DNA of 64,000 nucleotides, taken from assembly GCF_030012215.1 (NCBI RefSeq), contig NZ_JASCXX010000007.1:142928-206927 (forward strand), given 5' to 3'. Shown here piece by piece: positions 1-7,977 of the stretch (position 1 is the first letter of the stretch; each line of letters begins with the position of its first letter). A model generated the notes under the pieces. It was not told the origin of the DNA. It made no database searches and was given only the letters and a program-made list of their open reading frames with translations. Both the position numbers and the translations under genes were made by a program. The DNA comes from Anaerobaca lacustris. GTDB lineage: Bacteria > Planctomycetota > Phycisphaerae > Sedimentisphaerales > Anaerobacaceae.

Positions 1-218
1 GTCTGTTCGGCGTGGCTCCCCGAGCCGGCGCCCAGATAATGATGCGACTCCGGAAGCTGCAGGTCTTCGAAGAAGGCCTGGGACATCGCATAGTCGTAGT
101 GCTGGCCCGTGTGCACGATGATCGGGTCAAATCCGGCGGTCTGCGTCAACTCGAAGTACAGCGGCGCCATCTTCATGAAGTTCGGCCGGGCCCCGACAAT
201 CAGCAGGATCTTCGACAC
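1..218 (-). CDS. wecB: UDP-N-acetylglucosamine 2-epimerase (non-hydrolysing), 3' part beyond window
   Basis: Only the first 72 codons are present; the gene runs off the left edge. The reading frame begins at a GTG at 218, placed by a strong GGAGG about 9 bases upstream. The N-terminus reads KILLIVGARPNFMK and then HTGQHYDYAMSQ, both hallmarks of the WecB/MnaA epimerase that interconverts UDP-GlcNAc and UDP-ManNAc for surface polysaccharide synthesis. It is the last visible gene of the minus-strand polysaccharide operon and overlaps the 3' end of the preceding glycosyltransferase by about 92 bases. An in-frame ATG lies further upstream but has a poorer ribosome site. Family call is firm; its role in this particular polysaccharide is inferred from context. 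Confidence 0.87.
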   Translation of the reverse strand, partial: MSKILLIVGARPNFMKMAPLYFELTQTAGFDPIIVHTGQHYDYAMSQAFFEDLQLPESHHYLGAGSGSHAEQ

Positions 219-1377
219 GTTGCTGCCCTCCAGTGGTCCCCAGAAGGACCTCATACATACGACAGAGTTGTACGCTCTGTCCTTCCCAGTTATATCGCTC
301 CCGGACGGCACGAAGCCCACATTCGCCCATCGCGCGCGCCTCATCCGGGTGTTCAATGAGATACGTTATTGCCTCGGCAATCTCCTCGGGTCTGGACGGA
401 TCGACGATCAGGCCGCACCGGCTCGGTTTGACAACCTCCCTGTAGAGCGGGAAATTCGACGCCACCACCGGCATGCCTACCAGCATATAGTCGAACAGCT
501 TGTTCGGCAAGCAACTCGTGTTGTTCGAATAGGGCAGGTAGGTGATCACTCCAATCGACGCCGCAGAGGTAAGCCTTTCTTTTTCTTCGTAAGGCACCCA
601 GGGAACGAAGGTTACGTTTTTCTCGATCCCTCGCTTTTTCGCCAGGGCCTTCAGCTCGTCTTCGAAGGACGCCGGCCTCGCCACGCCGACCAGCACAAGT
701 CGCCAGTCGGGATGTCTCGCGGCCACAAGGGCGAACGCCTCGATTACCTCGACGAGCCCCCGAGTGCGCGACATCGCGCCCAGATAGATGATCTGCTTCT
801 GCGGGTTCCTTTCGAACGTGTCGGACAGCTCGACGATCGGGTAGTTCTCGATCCGGGCACAGGCCACCTTGAGCGTCTGGTAGCGCGCCCCGACCAGCGG
901 CGTCGTGTAGATCACCAGGTCGAAGAACCGCACCACCGCCCGCTCGAACAGGTCGAACGACTTGCTCACGCACCGCCGCAGGCCCTGCGAGATCCAGAAC
1001 TTGTCCATGATGCTGTTGGGGTAGTGCTCGTGCACGTCCCAGATCACCTTCTTGCCACGGGCTTTCAGGAGCAGGCCGACGATCATCAGCTCGGGATCGT
1101 GGAAATGGTACACGTCCGCATCCTCCCGGACCGCCAGCCGGTACAGACGCCAAGTCACGCTCGTCATCCGATGGAAGCGGCCTCGTGGCTCGGGCAAGGG
1201 CGCGACGCGCACGCCGTCCACGGTCTCGGCCTTATCGTGCCGGGCGATCAGCACGACATCGTAGCCGGCCTTGGCCAGGCTCTTCGCCTCCTTGTGGAAG
1301 ATGCGCCCGTCGAACGGCATGTGGACGGTCGTCAGCATGCAGACCTTCGCGCGAGGTTGTCGTTCCGGATCAGCCAT
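127..1377 (-). CDS. GT4-type glycosyltransferase
   Basis: About 416 residues. The N-terminal Rossmann half shows HMPFDGRIFHKEAKSLAKAG and the acceptor-side HFHDPEL segment. The C-terminal half has the nucleotide-sugar region with SCLPNKLFDYMLVGMPVV, typical of GT-B retaining GT4 enzymes. It probably adds a sugar to a lipid-linked repeat unit at the cytoplasmic membrane. The ATG at 1377 is preferred over one at 1434 because it follows AAGGGA and starts 8 bases before the stop of the upstream gene, showing translational coupling. Conserved sequence ends near MYEVLLG; the last ~35 residues overlap wecB in another frame and look non-conserved, so either the overlap is real or a frameshift lengthened the tail. 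Donor and acceptor cannot be read from sequence. Confidence 0.88.
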   Translation of the reverse strand: MADPERQPRAKVCMLTTVHMPFDGRIFHKEAKSLAKAGYDVVLIARHDKAETVDGVRVAPLPEPRGRFHRMTSVTWRLYRLAVREDADVYHFHDPELMIVGLLLKARGKKVIWDVHEHYPNSIMDKFWISQGLRRCVSKSFDLFERAVVRFFDLVIYTTPLVGARYQTLKVACARIENYPIVELSDTFERNPQKQIIYLGAMSRTRGLVEVIEAFALVAARHPDWRLVLVGVARPASFEDELKALAKKRGIEKNVTFVPWVPYEEKERLTSAASIGVITYLPYSNNTSCLPNKLFDYMLVGMPVVASNFPLYREVVKPSRCGLIVDPSRPEEIAEAITYLIEHPDEARAMGECGLRAVRERYNWEGQSVQLCRMYEVLLGTTGGQQRVEDPADCRGPAELHEDGAAVLRVDADRRI

Positions 1378-2602
1378 CGATTCCCTTCTTCCTGGGCGCC
1401 AACGACCACAGCGCATCGGCAAAGGTCTTGGCATTCCGGTCAGGGTCGAACACTTCTTTCGCCCGTGCCAACCCCAGTCGCCCGGCGGCGGTTCGAAACG
1501 GCGCGTCGATAATCATTCGCTCGAGGGCGCCGCGCAGTTGTTCGACGTTTCGCGCCTCGACAAGCAATCCCGTTCGGCCGTCGATCACCGCTTCGCCCAC
1601 ACCCCCGACGCGTGTCGCGACCACCGGAAGCCCGCAGTCCATCGCTTCGAGGACCACCTGGGGCATCCCCTCGCTGTACGACGGCAGGGCCAGGAAATCG
1701 GCGCCCTGCAAATAGTGCGGCACCTCTTCGGGCGCAACCTGACCCGGCAGAGAGACTGCTTCTTTGCGTGCGACCCGTGCCGAGAGCTTCTCCAATACGC
1801 TGCGCGAAGGGCCGTCACCCACACACACCAGATGGAAGTTCTCGTGCTGCTTCAGAAGAGGCTCACAGGCGGCCGCCAGATCACTGATGCCCTTGCTCTC
1901 GACCAGACCACCGACGTAGACGGCGACGATGCTGTCCGCCGGCCAGCCCAGGCGAGCGCGGACCTCGATCTTGTCACAGGCCGGCTGGAATTGCTCCCCG
2001 TCCCGGCCAAGATAGACGCAGAGGGGCTCCCGCCGGCACGCGCCCGTCTCGCCGAGTTTCGCGCAGATCGACTGACTGACCCCCATGGGCAGATCGACCC
2101 GCGCCAAGGTGCGGCGCAGCCGTTTCCACAACGCCGGCATGCGATCCGGGTAGACCATCACGTCACTGCCCACCGCCAAAGACGCGACGGGCAGGCCGAG
2201 CTTCGCACCGATAGTGGCGGCCGCCTCCGCGTCCGGTAACATCGAGATGCCCAGAACTACGTCGAATGGCTCGGTCCGATGCCACCGTTTCGCCTGCGTC
2301 GTTGCACTGAAGGCCAGGGATGCGCCTTCGAACCGGCGAAACCCGAATCCGGGCGGACGAAGGTAGCTGACCCGGCGCGCCCGCAGCCCCTCCGGCGGGA
2401 CCAGCGGATTGGCTGGGCCATAGTCGCACCAGCGGCCGGCGAGGTGAAGCGGCCAGGGGGCCCAGGGCCGGCCCACGAGGAAATCGCACTCGATCCCATG
2501 GCGGCGCAGGTGCCGGGCCTCGCGACACATGAAGACCCCATGCCGTCGCAGTTTCGCGGTCGGGAACATGTGGCTAATCACAAGTATCCGGAGCTTCTTC
2601 AT
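1370..2602 (-). CDS. GT4-type glycosyltransferase
   Basis: 410 residues, a complete GT-B fold glycosyltransferase of the GT4/GPGTF group. The start reads MKKLRILVISHMFP with the usual first beta strand, and the donor-binding EGMPQVVLEAMDCG carries the E-x7-E signature (about residues 300-315). A GSDVMVYP segment sits in the N-terminal domain, as in colanic-acid/teichuronic-acid type transferases. The ATG at 2602 follows AGAGGCGG and lies inside the end of the upstream ligase gene (29-base overlap), so the genes are translationally coupled. Acts in the cytoplasm on a lipid-linked intermediate. Specific linkage unknown. Confidence 0.9.
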   Translation of the reverse strand: MKKLRILVISHMFPTAKLRRHGVFMCREARHLRRHGIECDFLVGRPWAPWPLHLAGRWCDYGPANPLVPPEGLRARRVSYLRPPGFGFRRFEGASLAFSATTQAKRWHRTEPFDVVLGISMLPDAEAAATIGAKLGLPVASLAVGSDVMVYPDRMPALWKRLRRTLARVDLPMGVSQSICAKLGETGACRREPLCVYLGRDGEQFQPACDKIEVRARLGWPADSIVAVYVGGLVESKGISDLAAACEPLLKQHENFHLVCVGDGPSRSVLEKLSARVARKEAVSLPGQVAPEEVPHYLQGADFLALPSYSEGMPQVVLEAMDCGLPVVATRVGGVGEAVIDGRTGLLVEARNVEQLRGALERMIIDAPFRTAAGRLGLARAKEVFDPDRNAKTFADALWSLAPRKKGIDG

Positions 2603-4034
2603 CCGCCTCTTCGCAGAGTTCGTCGTCGGGAGTGGCGTACCACCAACTGAGACGCTCGGCCGCCAGGACGAACGCCAGGAACACCCAGTAGTACTTGGCC
2701 GAAACCTGCTTGATATTGAGACCCATGACCAACAGGAACGTCAGGACCGCCCGCGCGTACAACTTCTCCAGCGTCAGGGGCATGCGTCGGACCGTGAGCA
2801 TCAGCAGGACCACGAAAGCCGCGAACAGGATCGCCGCCGGGACGCCGTACACGCCGAGCGCGAAGAAGAAGTCGTTGTGCGGCCAGATTACGCTGTCGGT
2901 CCGCTCGAACCAACTGAAGTAGCCGGTGCCGGCCGGCCGGGACGCGACGGCGCGAACGGCCTTGCCGATCGGGGCCATTCGGACATCGATGGCCTCCCTG
3001 GCCTTCTGCACGCTGGTCAGTCGCGAGGAGACGGAGCTGTCCAGACCTCGCTGCCGGATCAACAGGCCCGTGGACAGAGATGCCAGCAGAACGACAAGCA
3101 CAAGCAACGCCGCCAGGGCCGGTCGCCGCAGCACCTGCCGCAGAAACAGCAGCGGCGACAGGACCGTGAACGCCAGGGCCACCAGACCGCCTCGTGAGCC
3201 GATCCGAAGCATCAGGACGGGCAGGAACAGGATTGCCGCGAGATACAGAATGCGCCACAGCAGGCTCCGGTCGCGGGCGAAGAGGTAGACCGCCGAGAGG
3301 AACGCCAAAGCCGTCAGCGCCGCGAGCATGTTCGCATCGATGGCGCTTCCAAGCGTTGCGGCGTACCGCGTGTCGCGCGTCTCGTGCACGGCGCGAATCG
3401 CTGCCCCCGTCTTGAAGGCCAGGATCGTCGTGGCCAACATTCCGATAACATACGATCGCAAGGCCCAGAGAAAGGTCGTCTCGCGGTTCGTTTCCAGGAT
3501 CCAGTACGCGATCAAAATCAGCGCGACCAATTGGAGTTGCGTGAAGGCCCGCATCACTTCCATCTTCAGGTAGGGCTGAGGCAACGACGCGATGAAGATC
3601 CACGCGCTCAGTCCCGCCGCGACCCAGAGGGACTTGTGTCGGACGTGCAGCCCCGGCCGGGTCACCATCACGTTCAGAAGGAAGCTCGCCGCCAGAGCGA
3701 CCCCGACGCCTCGATCGAGACTGAACGCCTGCCGAAACCCAACCCCTGCGCCAGTGGGAAGGACCAGCATGAGAATACACAGTGCGAACGTCGGCTTGAG
3801 GAGCATGCCGAGGAACGTAGGCACGGCGATGACCAGGCCTCCGGCGATGGGGTTCCGGCCCCAGAAGACGATCCCGAACCCGATCGCGCAGACCGCCAGC
3901 CACAGCGCCACAAGCAGCGCGTTCATGGCGGGCGGGAACGGAATGTCCGACGTCCGCTCCTCGGGCTCGAACAGCAAGCCATCGTAGTTCACGTCTTCGA
4001 AGTATGTCGCGTACATAAAGGAGCTTTGTGACAC
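2574..4034 (-). CDS. O-antigen ligase/polymerase-like membrane protein
   Basis: 486 residues from a GTG at 4034; an ATG at 4016 would give 480. About 10-12 hydrophobic segments are visible, starting with NALLVALWLAVCAIGFGIVF and continuing with paired helices through to the C-terminus. There is a long extracytoplasmic loop around residues 310-370, ending at a GYFSWFERTDSVIWPHNDFF segment that resembles the H-N-x(n) region of the WaaL/Wzy_C family. Such proteins polymerise repeat units or ligate them to a carrier outside the membrane. No clear Shine-Dalgarno precedes either start. It lies between the FrhB-like gene and a glycosyltransferase in the polysaccharide operon. Ligase versus polymerase cannot be decided. 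Confidence 0.75.
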   Translation of the reverse strand: MSQSSFMYATYFEDVNYDGLLFEPEERTSDIPFPPAMNALLVALWLAVCAIGFGIVFWGRNPIAGGLVIAVPTFLGMLLKPTFALCILMLVLPTGAGVGFRQAFSLDRGVGVALAASFLLNVMVTRPGLHVRHKSLWVAAGLSAWIFIASLPQPYLKMEVMRAFTQLQLVALILIAYWILETNRETTFLWALRSYVIGMLATTILAFKTGAAIRAVHETRDTRYAATLGSAIDANMLAALTALAFLSAVYLFARDRSLLWRILYLAAILFLPVLMLRIGSRGGLVALAFTVLSPLLFLRQVLRRPALAALLVLVVLLASLSTGLLIRQRGLDSSVSSRLTSVQKAREAIDVRMAPIGKAVRAVASRPAGTGYFSWFERTDSVIWPHNDFFFALGVYGVPAAILFAAFVVLLMLTVRRMPLTLEKLYARAVLTFLLVMGLNIKQVSAKYYWVFLAFVLAAERLSWWYATPDDELCEEADEEAPDTCD

Positions 4035-4071
4035 GCCCGCGCGGGCGCAGGCAGAGCATCCGGGACCGGCT

Positions 4072-5355
4072 CTACCGAGCGGCCGGTCCCTGCCTGTTCT
4101 TTCGTTTCAAAAGGCCCGCGACATGAAAGAGCCGGCGAAGAATCGGCCTGTGGCCCGAGAGGGCGTAGCGTGCGAGATAGAACTTGATCGAACTGCGGCA
4201 ATCGCCTCGCGCGGGCGGCAGAAGCTTCTGGCGGTATCGCGGAACGCTTCGGCCCGTCCAACGGAACAGCGACATCCTGGCGCGGAGTTTGCGTTTCTTG
4301 AAGATTGCATAGCTTTGGACGGCCTTCAGCTCGCGAACGTCCAGTTCCGATAACTCGATCGCCATTTCCGCGGCGGCCGATTCGAGCAGTTCCTCGGCCT
4401 CAGGTGTTCGGGTCAGGACGAACGAGCTGCCGAGCTTGTCTTTCGCGACCAACTCGGGCAGCCCCGCATCGCCGCAGGACAGGTCGCTCAGCTCGCCGGT
4501 CAAGTCGCTGCAAAGCGTGCAGCGCCTCAGCGAAAAGGGCCCGAGCCTGTTGCGGCAATCCGCCAGAGGCAGCCGTGTTTCGGTGCCGTCGCTGCGGCCG
4601 ATGAGCATGGTCCCCGGCCAGCCCCGGCCACGATACTCAAACCGCGCGACCGAGGCGGGCGGTATGCGCAGGTCCCGAAGCAGCCGAATCGTGCCGCGAA
4701 AGCTGAAGTCCAGACTGCATGCAAGACTGATCCGATACCGGATGCGCTCTCGCAGCGATTCGATGTGCTGCTCGGCCTTGCGCAGGGCCTGGATGTGGCA
4801 CGGCAGGCCGACGACGGCGAACCGCCCTTGCGACTTGAGGATCTCCTTGAGCGCGACATCGGCCGCAACGGGACAGTACTTCGATCGCGCCGCGGAGAGG
4901 ACCTCGTGCCTGGTTCGAGCGATGAACGGCTCGGGCTCCAGCGGCTTGTCCGCCCGCATCCGCGTCACGAGGGCGCCATCGATCAGCCCCCGCTCCAGGG
5001 CGAATATCAGCAGCGCCGTGACGAGCCCGCCGGAGGCGCTGTCATAGCGAATGTCTTTATCGGCGGCGCAACCCACATAACTGCCCAGGTATCGGCCCAG
5101 AACGATGTCTTCCGGAATCTCGCCGAAGAGCCGGGTTGCGAGCCCCTCGAAATCGACGCTATGCCCCGGACAGACATCGACACACAGCCCGCAGCGGGTG
5201 CACCTGGCCTTGTCGATTCGCGGGACGTAACCGCCCTGCCTGCCGTCGATATGCATCGTCACAGCATCGGCGGGGCACACCCCCACGCACGCGCCGCAAC
5301 CGGTGCAGAGACCGCGCCGGACGACCCACTGGATTGTCGGACGTTTGCGCGTCAT
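4072..5355 (-). CDS. FrhB/FpoF-like (coenzyme F420 hydrogenase beta subunit family) iron-sulfur protein of polysaccharide clusters
   Basis: About 427 residues from ATG 5355. The N-terminus carries two 4Fe-4S ferredoxin motifs, CTGCGACVGVCP and CTRCGLCVDVCPGH. These are followed by the FrhB/FdhB N and C domains (SASGGLVTALLIFALE, then GLPCHIQALRK and a DLSCGDAGLPEL segment). The longer frame from 5508 starts with Arg-rich low-complexity sequence and was rejected. Members of this family in methanogens reduce F420. In bacterial exopolysaccharide operons homologues often accompany polysaccharide pyruvyl transferases and probably act as flavin/Fe-S oxidoreductases on a sugar or lipid intermediate. 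No pyruvyl transferase is visible here. The substrate is unknown. Confidence 0.8.
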   Translation of the reverse strand: MTRKRPTIQWVVRRGLCTGCGACVGVCPADAVTMHIDGRQGGYVPRIDKARCTRCGLCVDVCPGHSVDFEGLATRLFGEIPEDIVLGRYLGSYVGCAADKDIRYDSASGGLVTALLIFALERGLIDGALVTRMRADKPLEPEPFIARTRHEVLSAARSKYCPVAADVALKEILKSQGRFAVVGLPCHIQALRKAEQHIESLRERIRYRISLACSLDFSFRGTIRLLRDLRIPPASVARFEYRGRGWPGTMLIGRSDGTETRLPLADCRNRLGPFSLRRCTLCSDLTGELSDLSCGDAGLPELVAKDKLGSSFVLTRTPEAEELLESAAAEMAIELSELDVRELKAVQSYAIFKKRKLRARMSLFRWTGRSVPRYRQKLLPPARGDCRSSIKFYLARYALSGHRPILRRLFHVAGLLKRKNRQGPAAR

Positions 5356-5577
5356 TCGCCTGGATGAGTCCTCAGGGACGGCGCGATCGGCTCGGCCCGC
5401 CGTGGCTGCGCCTGGCGGATGGATGCGCTCGATCCGACCGGTTCGATGGCCCCCTGCCATACCCGGCCTGCGACGTTTGCGTTCACGATCTGATGTTTGG
5501 ATCGACATATCTCGTTGATGATACCCTCAGCCCCCGTTGGCCTGCAATCCTCCTTCACGGATCGCGCCGTTGTCGGG

Positions 5578-7149
5578 TCATGCATCGTTGCCGGGCAACG
5601 GTTCCGTGGGGCCGCGCTGCAGAACCGCCAGCAGCCGTCTTCGCTCCGCCGGCTGCACACTGAAAAGCCAGCCGCAGAGACACGTTAACATACCCGAGGC
5701 CAGGATCACGCCCAGAAGCCCGAGCCAGGAGGCCGGTGGGCAGAGGACCTTCCAGCCGACCATCATCGCGACCGCCGGAAGGCTCCCTCTAAGGGCCGGC
5801 CACCAGACACAGGCAAGACTTTCCCGTGTCGAGACCCCCATTCTTCGATTGAAGTAGATCGGCACGATAATGCCCGATATGACCGCCATCGGAACGAGGT
5901 TGGACCAGGCGATTCCCTCAAGGCCCCAGCCGAGAGACCTCACGGCGACAATCGAGCCGCCGACGCAAAGGATCGCCGTCACTGCGGCGAGTGCCCCGAA
6001 GACGCCGTGCTCGCCGCGACCGATGAGAACCAGGAAGTTGCTGTGCTGGGCCAGCATCAGACAGTGCCCCACGGTCAGCAGCGCCAGGACCGTCGCCAGC
6101 GAATCGATGACGGTTGGATCGGAGAATTTCTCGCCCACCCAGATGCGGAGGAACTCCCGGCCCATCACGATCAGAAAGGTGCCCGCCGGGACGAGAACCA
6201 GCAGGCTGTACTTCTGCGTCAGGAAGGCGATCTCCTTGACGGTGGCGTGTTCGGCGCGGGTATCCAGGTCGCTGACGGCCGGCTTGATCGCGGCGGTGAA
6301 GGCCTGGAGCAACTGGCTTAGCAGCAGCACGCCGGCGCTGGCGACGGAGAACCGGCTGACCGCCGAGGTGTCGAGGAAGATCCCCGCGATGAGGTCGCCC
6401 GCCTTGCAGACGATCAGTCCGCCCATCGAATAAAGGAACGTATTGGTCCCGTAGAAGAGCATCTCTTTGAGCAGGACGGGGTCGATGTTCTGCCGTGACA
6501 GAGAGACTCTGGGCAGCAGGCGTCGAATGAAGATCTGCTGGACCAGCCGCGTGACGATCTCGCTCGTACCGAACACGAGTCCCATCGTCAGCAGGCCATA
6601 ACCCCGAAGCAAGAGCACGATCAGCAGAACGGTCCGCACCACAAGGACCGCCAGCGTCGCCACGTTAATGACGTCGTATCGCTGAAGACCGCTGAGCACG
6701 GCGGTGGTCGGTTGGAGCGGGCTGGAAACGGCGAAGGTCAGTCCGACGATCAAGACGAGCTTCCCGGCTACTGCGATCTGGTCGGGCTCGATCGCGAACC
6801 AGTCGCCGATCTTCGCATAGAGCAGAACGCTCAACAGAACGAGCACGAATCCCAGGGCCGAGTAGAAGAATAGCGACGTACTGATGACCTTCGCAACGCC
6901 CTGCTCGTCGCCCTTGGCCAGGCAGACGGGGATCTGTCGATTGATCGCACCGTTGAGCCCCAGGCTCAGCATGCCGCGATAGCGATACAGCGAACCGACG
7001 AGCACCCACACGCCGTACCGAGCCTCTCCGAGCTGGCCCAGGAAGAACCGGATCAGAAAGAAGCCGATCAACGCATTACTGACGAGGGTCAGTATGTTGA
7101 ACAGCGTGTTGTGGATCAGCCGCTTCGAGGTTGTGATAGGTTGCATCAT
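5578..7149 (-). CDS. Wzx-like oligosaccharide flippase (MATE/MVF superfamily)
   Basis: About 523 residues. The start MMQPITTSKRLIHNTLFN is followed by about 14 predicted membrane helices, with the family-typical LVSNALIGFFLIRFFLGQLG and ARYGVWVLVGSLY near the N-terminus. It should flip lipid-linked repeat units across the cytoplasmic membrane before polymerisation or ligation. The 46 residues upstream in frame are out-of-frame methyltransferase sequence, so the double ATG at 7149/7146 is taken as start. The methyltransferase gene upstream runs 74 bases into this one. The C-terminus ends with cytoplasmic RRLLAVLQRG-type residues. Family assignment is good; the cargo is inferred from the operon. 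Confidence 0.87.
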   Translation of the reverse strand: MMQPITTSKRLIHNTLFNILTLVSNALIGFFLIRFFLGQLGEARYGVWVLVGSLYRYRGMLSLGLNGAINRQIPVCLAKGDEQGVAKVISTSLFFYSALGFVLVLLSVLLYAKIGDWFAIEPDQIAVAGKLVLIVGLTFAVSSPLQPTTAVLSGLQRYDVINVATLAVLVVRTVLLIVLLLRGYGLLTMGLVFGTSEIVTRLVQQIFIRRLLPRVSLSRQNIDPVLLKEMLFYGTNTFLYSMGGLIVCKAGDLIAGIFLDTSAVSRFSVASAGVLLLSQLLQAFTAAIKPAVSDLDTRAEHATVKEIAFLTQKYSLLVLVPAGTFLIVMGREFLRIWVGEKFSDPTVIDSLATVLALLTVGHCLMLAQHSNFLVLIGRGEHGVFGALAAVTAILCVGGSIVAVRSLGWGLEGIAWSNLVPMAVISGIIVPIYFNRRMGVSTRESLACVWWPALRGSLPAVAMMVGWKVLCPPASWLGLLGVILASGMLTCLCGWLFSVQPAERRRLLAVLQRGPTEPLPGNDA

Positions 7150-7957
7150 CGTTGCTTCGGACCGTGCCACTGTGGCCAAGGCGGGAGACTTCGGATTTCC
7201 TTGCGAGGCAGAAGAGGTTCGCCGAGGCAAACCGTTTCGCATCCCATGCGACGCACCTGCCGATTGCCGCGTGCAGCGGCCCAATGTTGCCGACGAGCAG
7301 GTCCGCCGCCCTCAGCACGCGATGAAAGAGGCCCGAGCCGTCGAACTCTGCGGCGTCGAACCCGCTGCAACGCAGCAGCCGGGCCAGATGAGCCGCAGAG
7401 AAATGCTCGTGCCAGCGCTTGGTCGCCGAGACATCGCCGATCAGACCATCGGGATTGCTGACGTATCGCCTCTCGTAGTCGGCCCGTGAGTGCGTCCGGC
7501 AGAAGTACCAACGGTGCAATCGTGGAAATCGGAACTTCAGATTGCCCATATCCAGAAACGAGAACGCGTGCCGGCCCGGGACGGTGACGATCAGCACGCC
7601 GTCGTCGACCAGGACTCGGTGCAGTTCGTCCAGCAGTTCCTCCTGCTCGCTGACGTGTTCGAGGACGTCCATCAGCGTGATCGAGGAGAATGTCCGGTCC
7701 GGAAACGGCAACGGCGCTGCGCGGGCGATGTGGATGATCTCCAATCCACCCGAGGCCTTCCGCGCCTGCTCGATGGCTGAGCGGCTGACATCGACGCCCA
7801 CCAGGCACTTGATCCCCTTGGTTTTCAGCGTCTGGAGAAAGCGTCCATCGCCGCAGCCGAAATCGAGATGGGCTGCCCCGCCGGCAGGCACGTGGTGCCA
7901 GGCGAACGCATAGCGGCTGCACGCATACGGGTTGTCGGCCGTGACATATATGTGCAT
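7076..7957 (-). CDS. class I SAM-dependent methyltransferase (polysaccharide cluster)
   Basis: About 293 residues from ATG 7957; an in-frame ATG at 7990 would overlap the upstream gene by 13 bases and is an alternative. Motif I is HLDFGCGDGRFLQTL. The acidic end of beta-2 is VGVDVSRSAIEQAR, and motif II/III is FSSITLMDVLEHVSEQEELL followed by GVLIVTVPG. This is the Methyltransf_11 type often found in O-antigen and exopolysaccharide operons, where it methylates a sugar. Recognisable sequence ends at ANLFCLARK; the remaining ~30 residues overlap the flippase start in another frame. The N-terminus MHIYVTADNPYACSRYAF has no signal peptide, fitting a cytoplasmic enzyme. Confidence 0.83.
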   Translation of the reverse strand: MHIYVTADNPYACSRYAFAWHHVPAGGAAHLDFGCGDGRFLQTLKTKGIKCLVGVDVSRSAIEQARKASGGLEIIHIARAAPLPFPDRTFSSITLMDVLEHVSEQEELLDELHRVLVDDGVLIVTVPGRHAFSFLDMGNLKFRFPRLHRWYFCRTHSRADYERRYVSNPDGLIGDVSATKRWHEHFSAAHLARLLRCSGFDAAEFDGSGLFHRVLRAADLLVGNIGPLHAAIGRCVAWDAKRFASANLFCLARKSEVSRLGHSGTVRSNDDATYHNLEAADPQHAVQHTDPRQ

Positions 7958-7977
7958 GGAGGTGACCTGAGGCGTTC

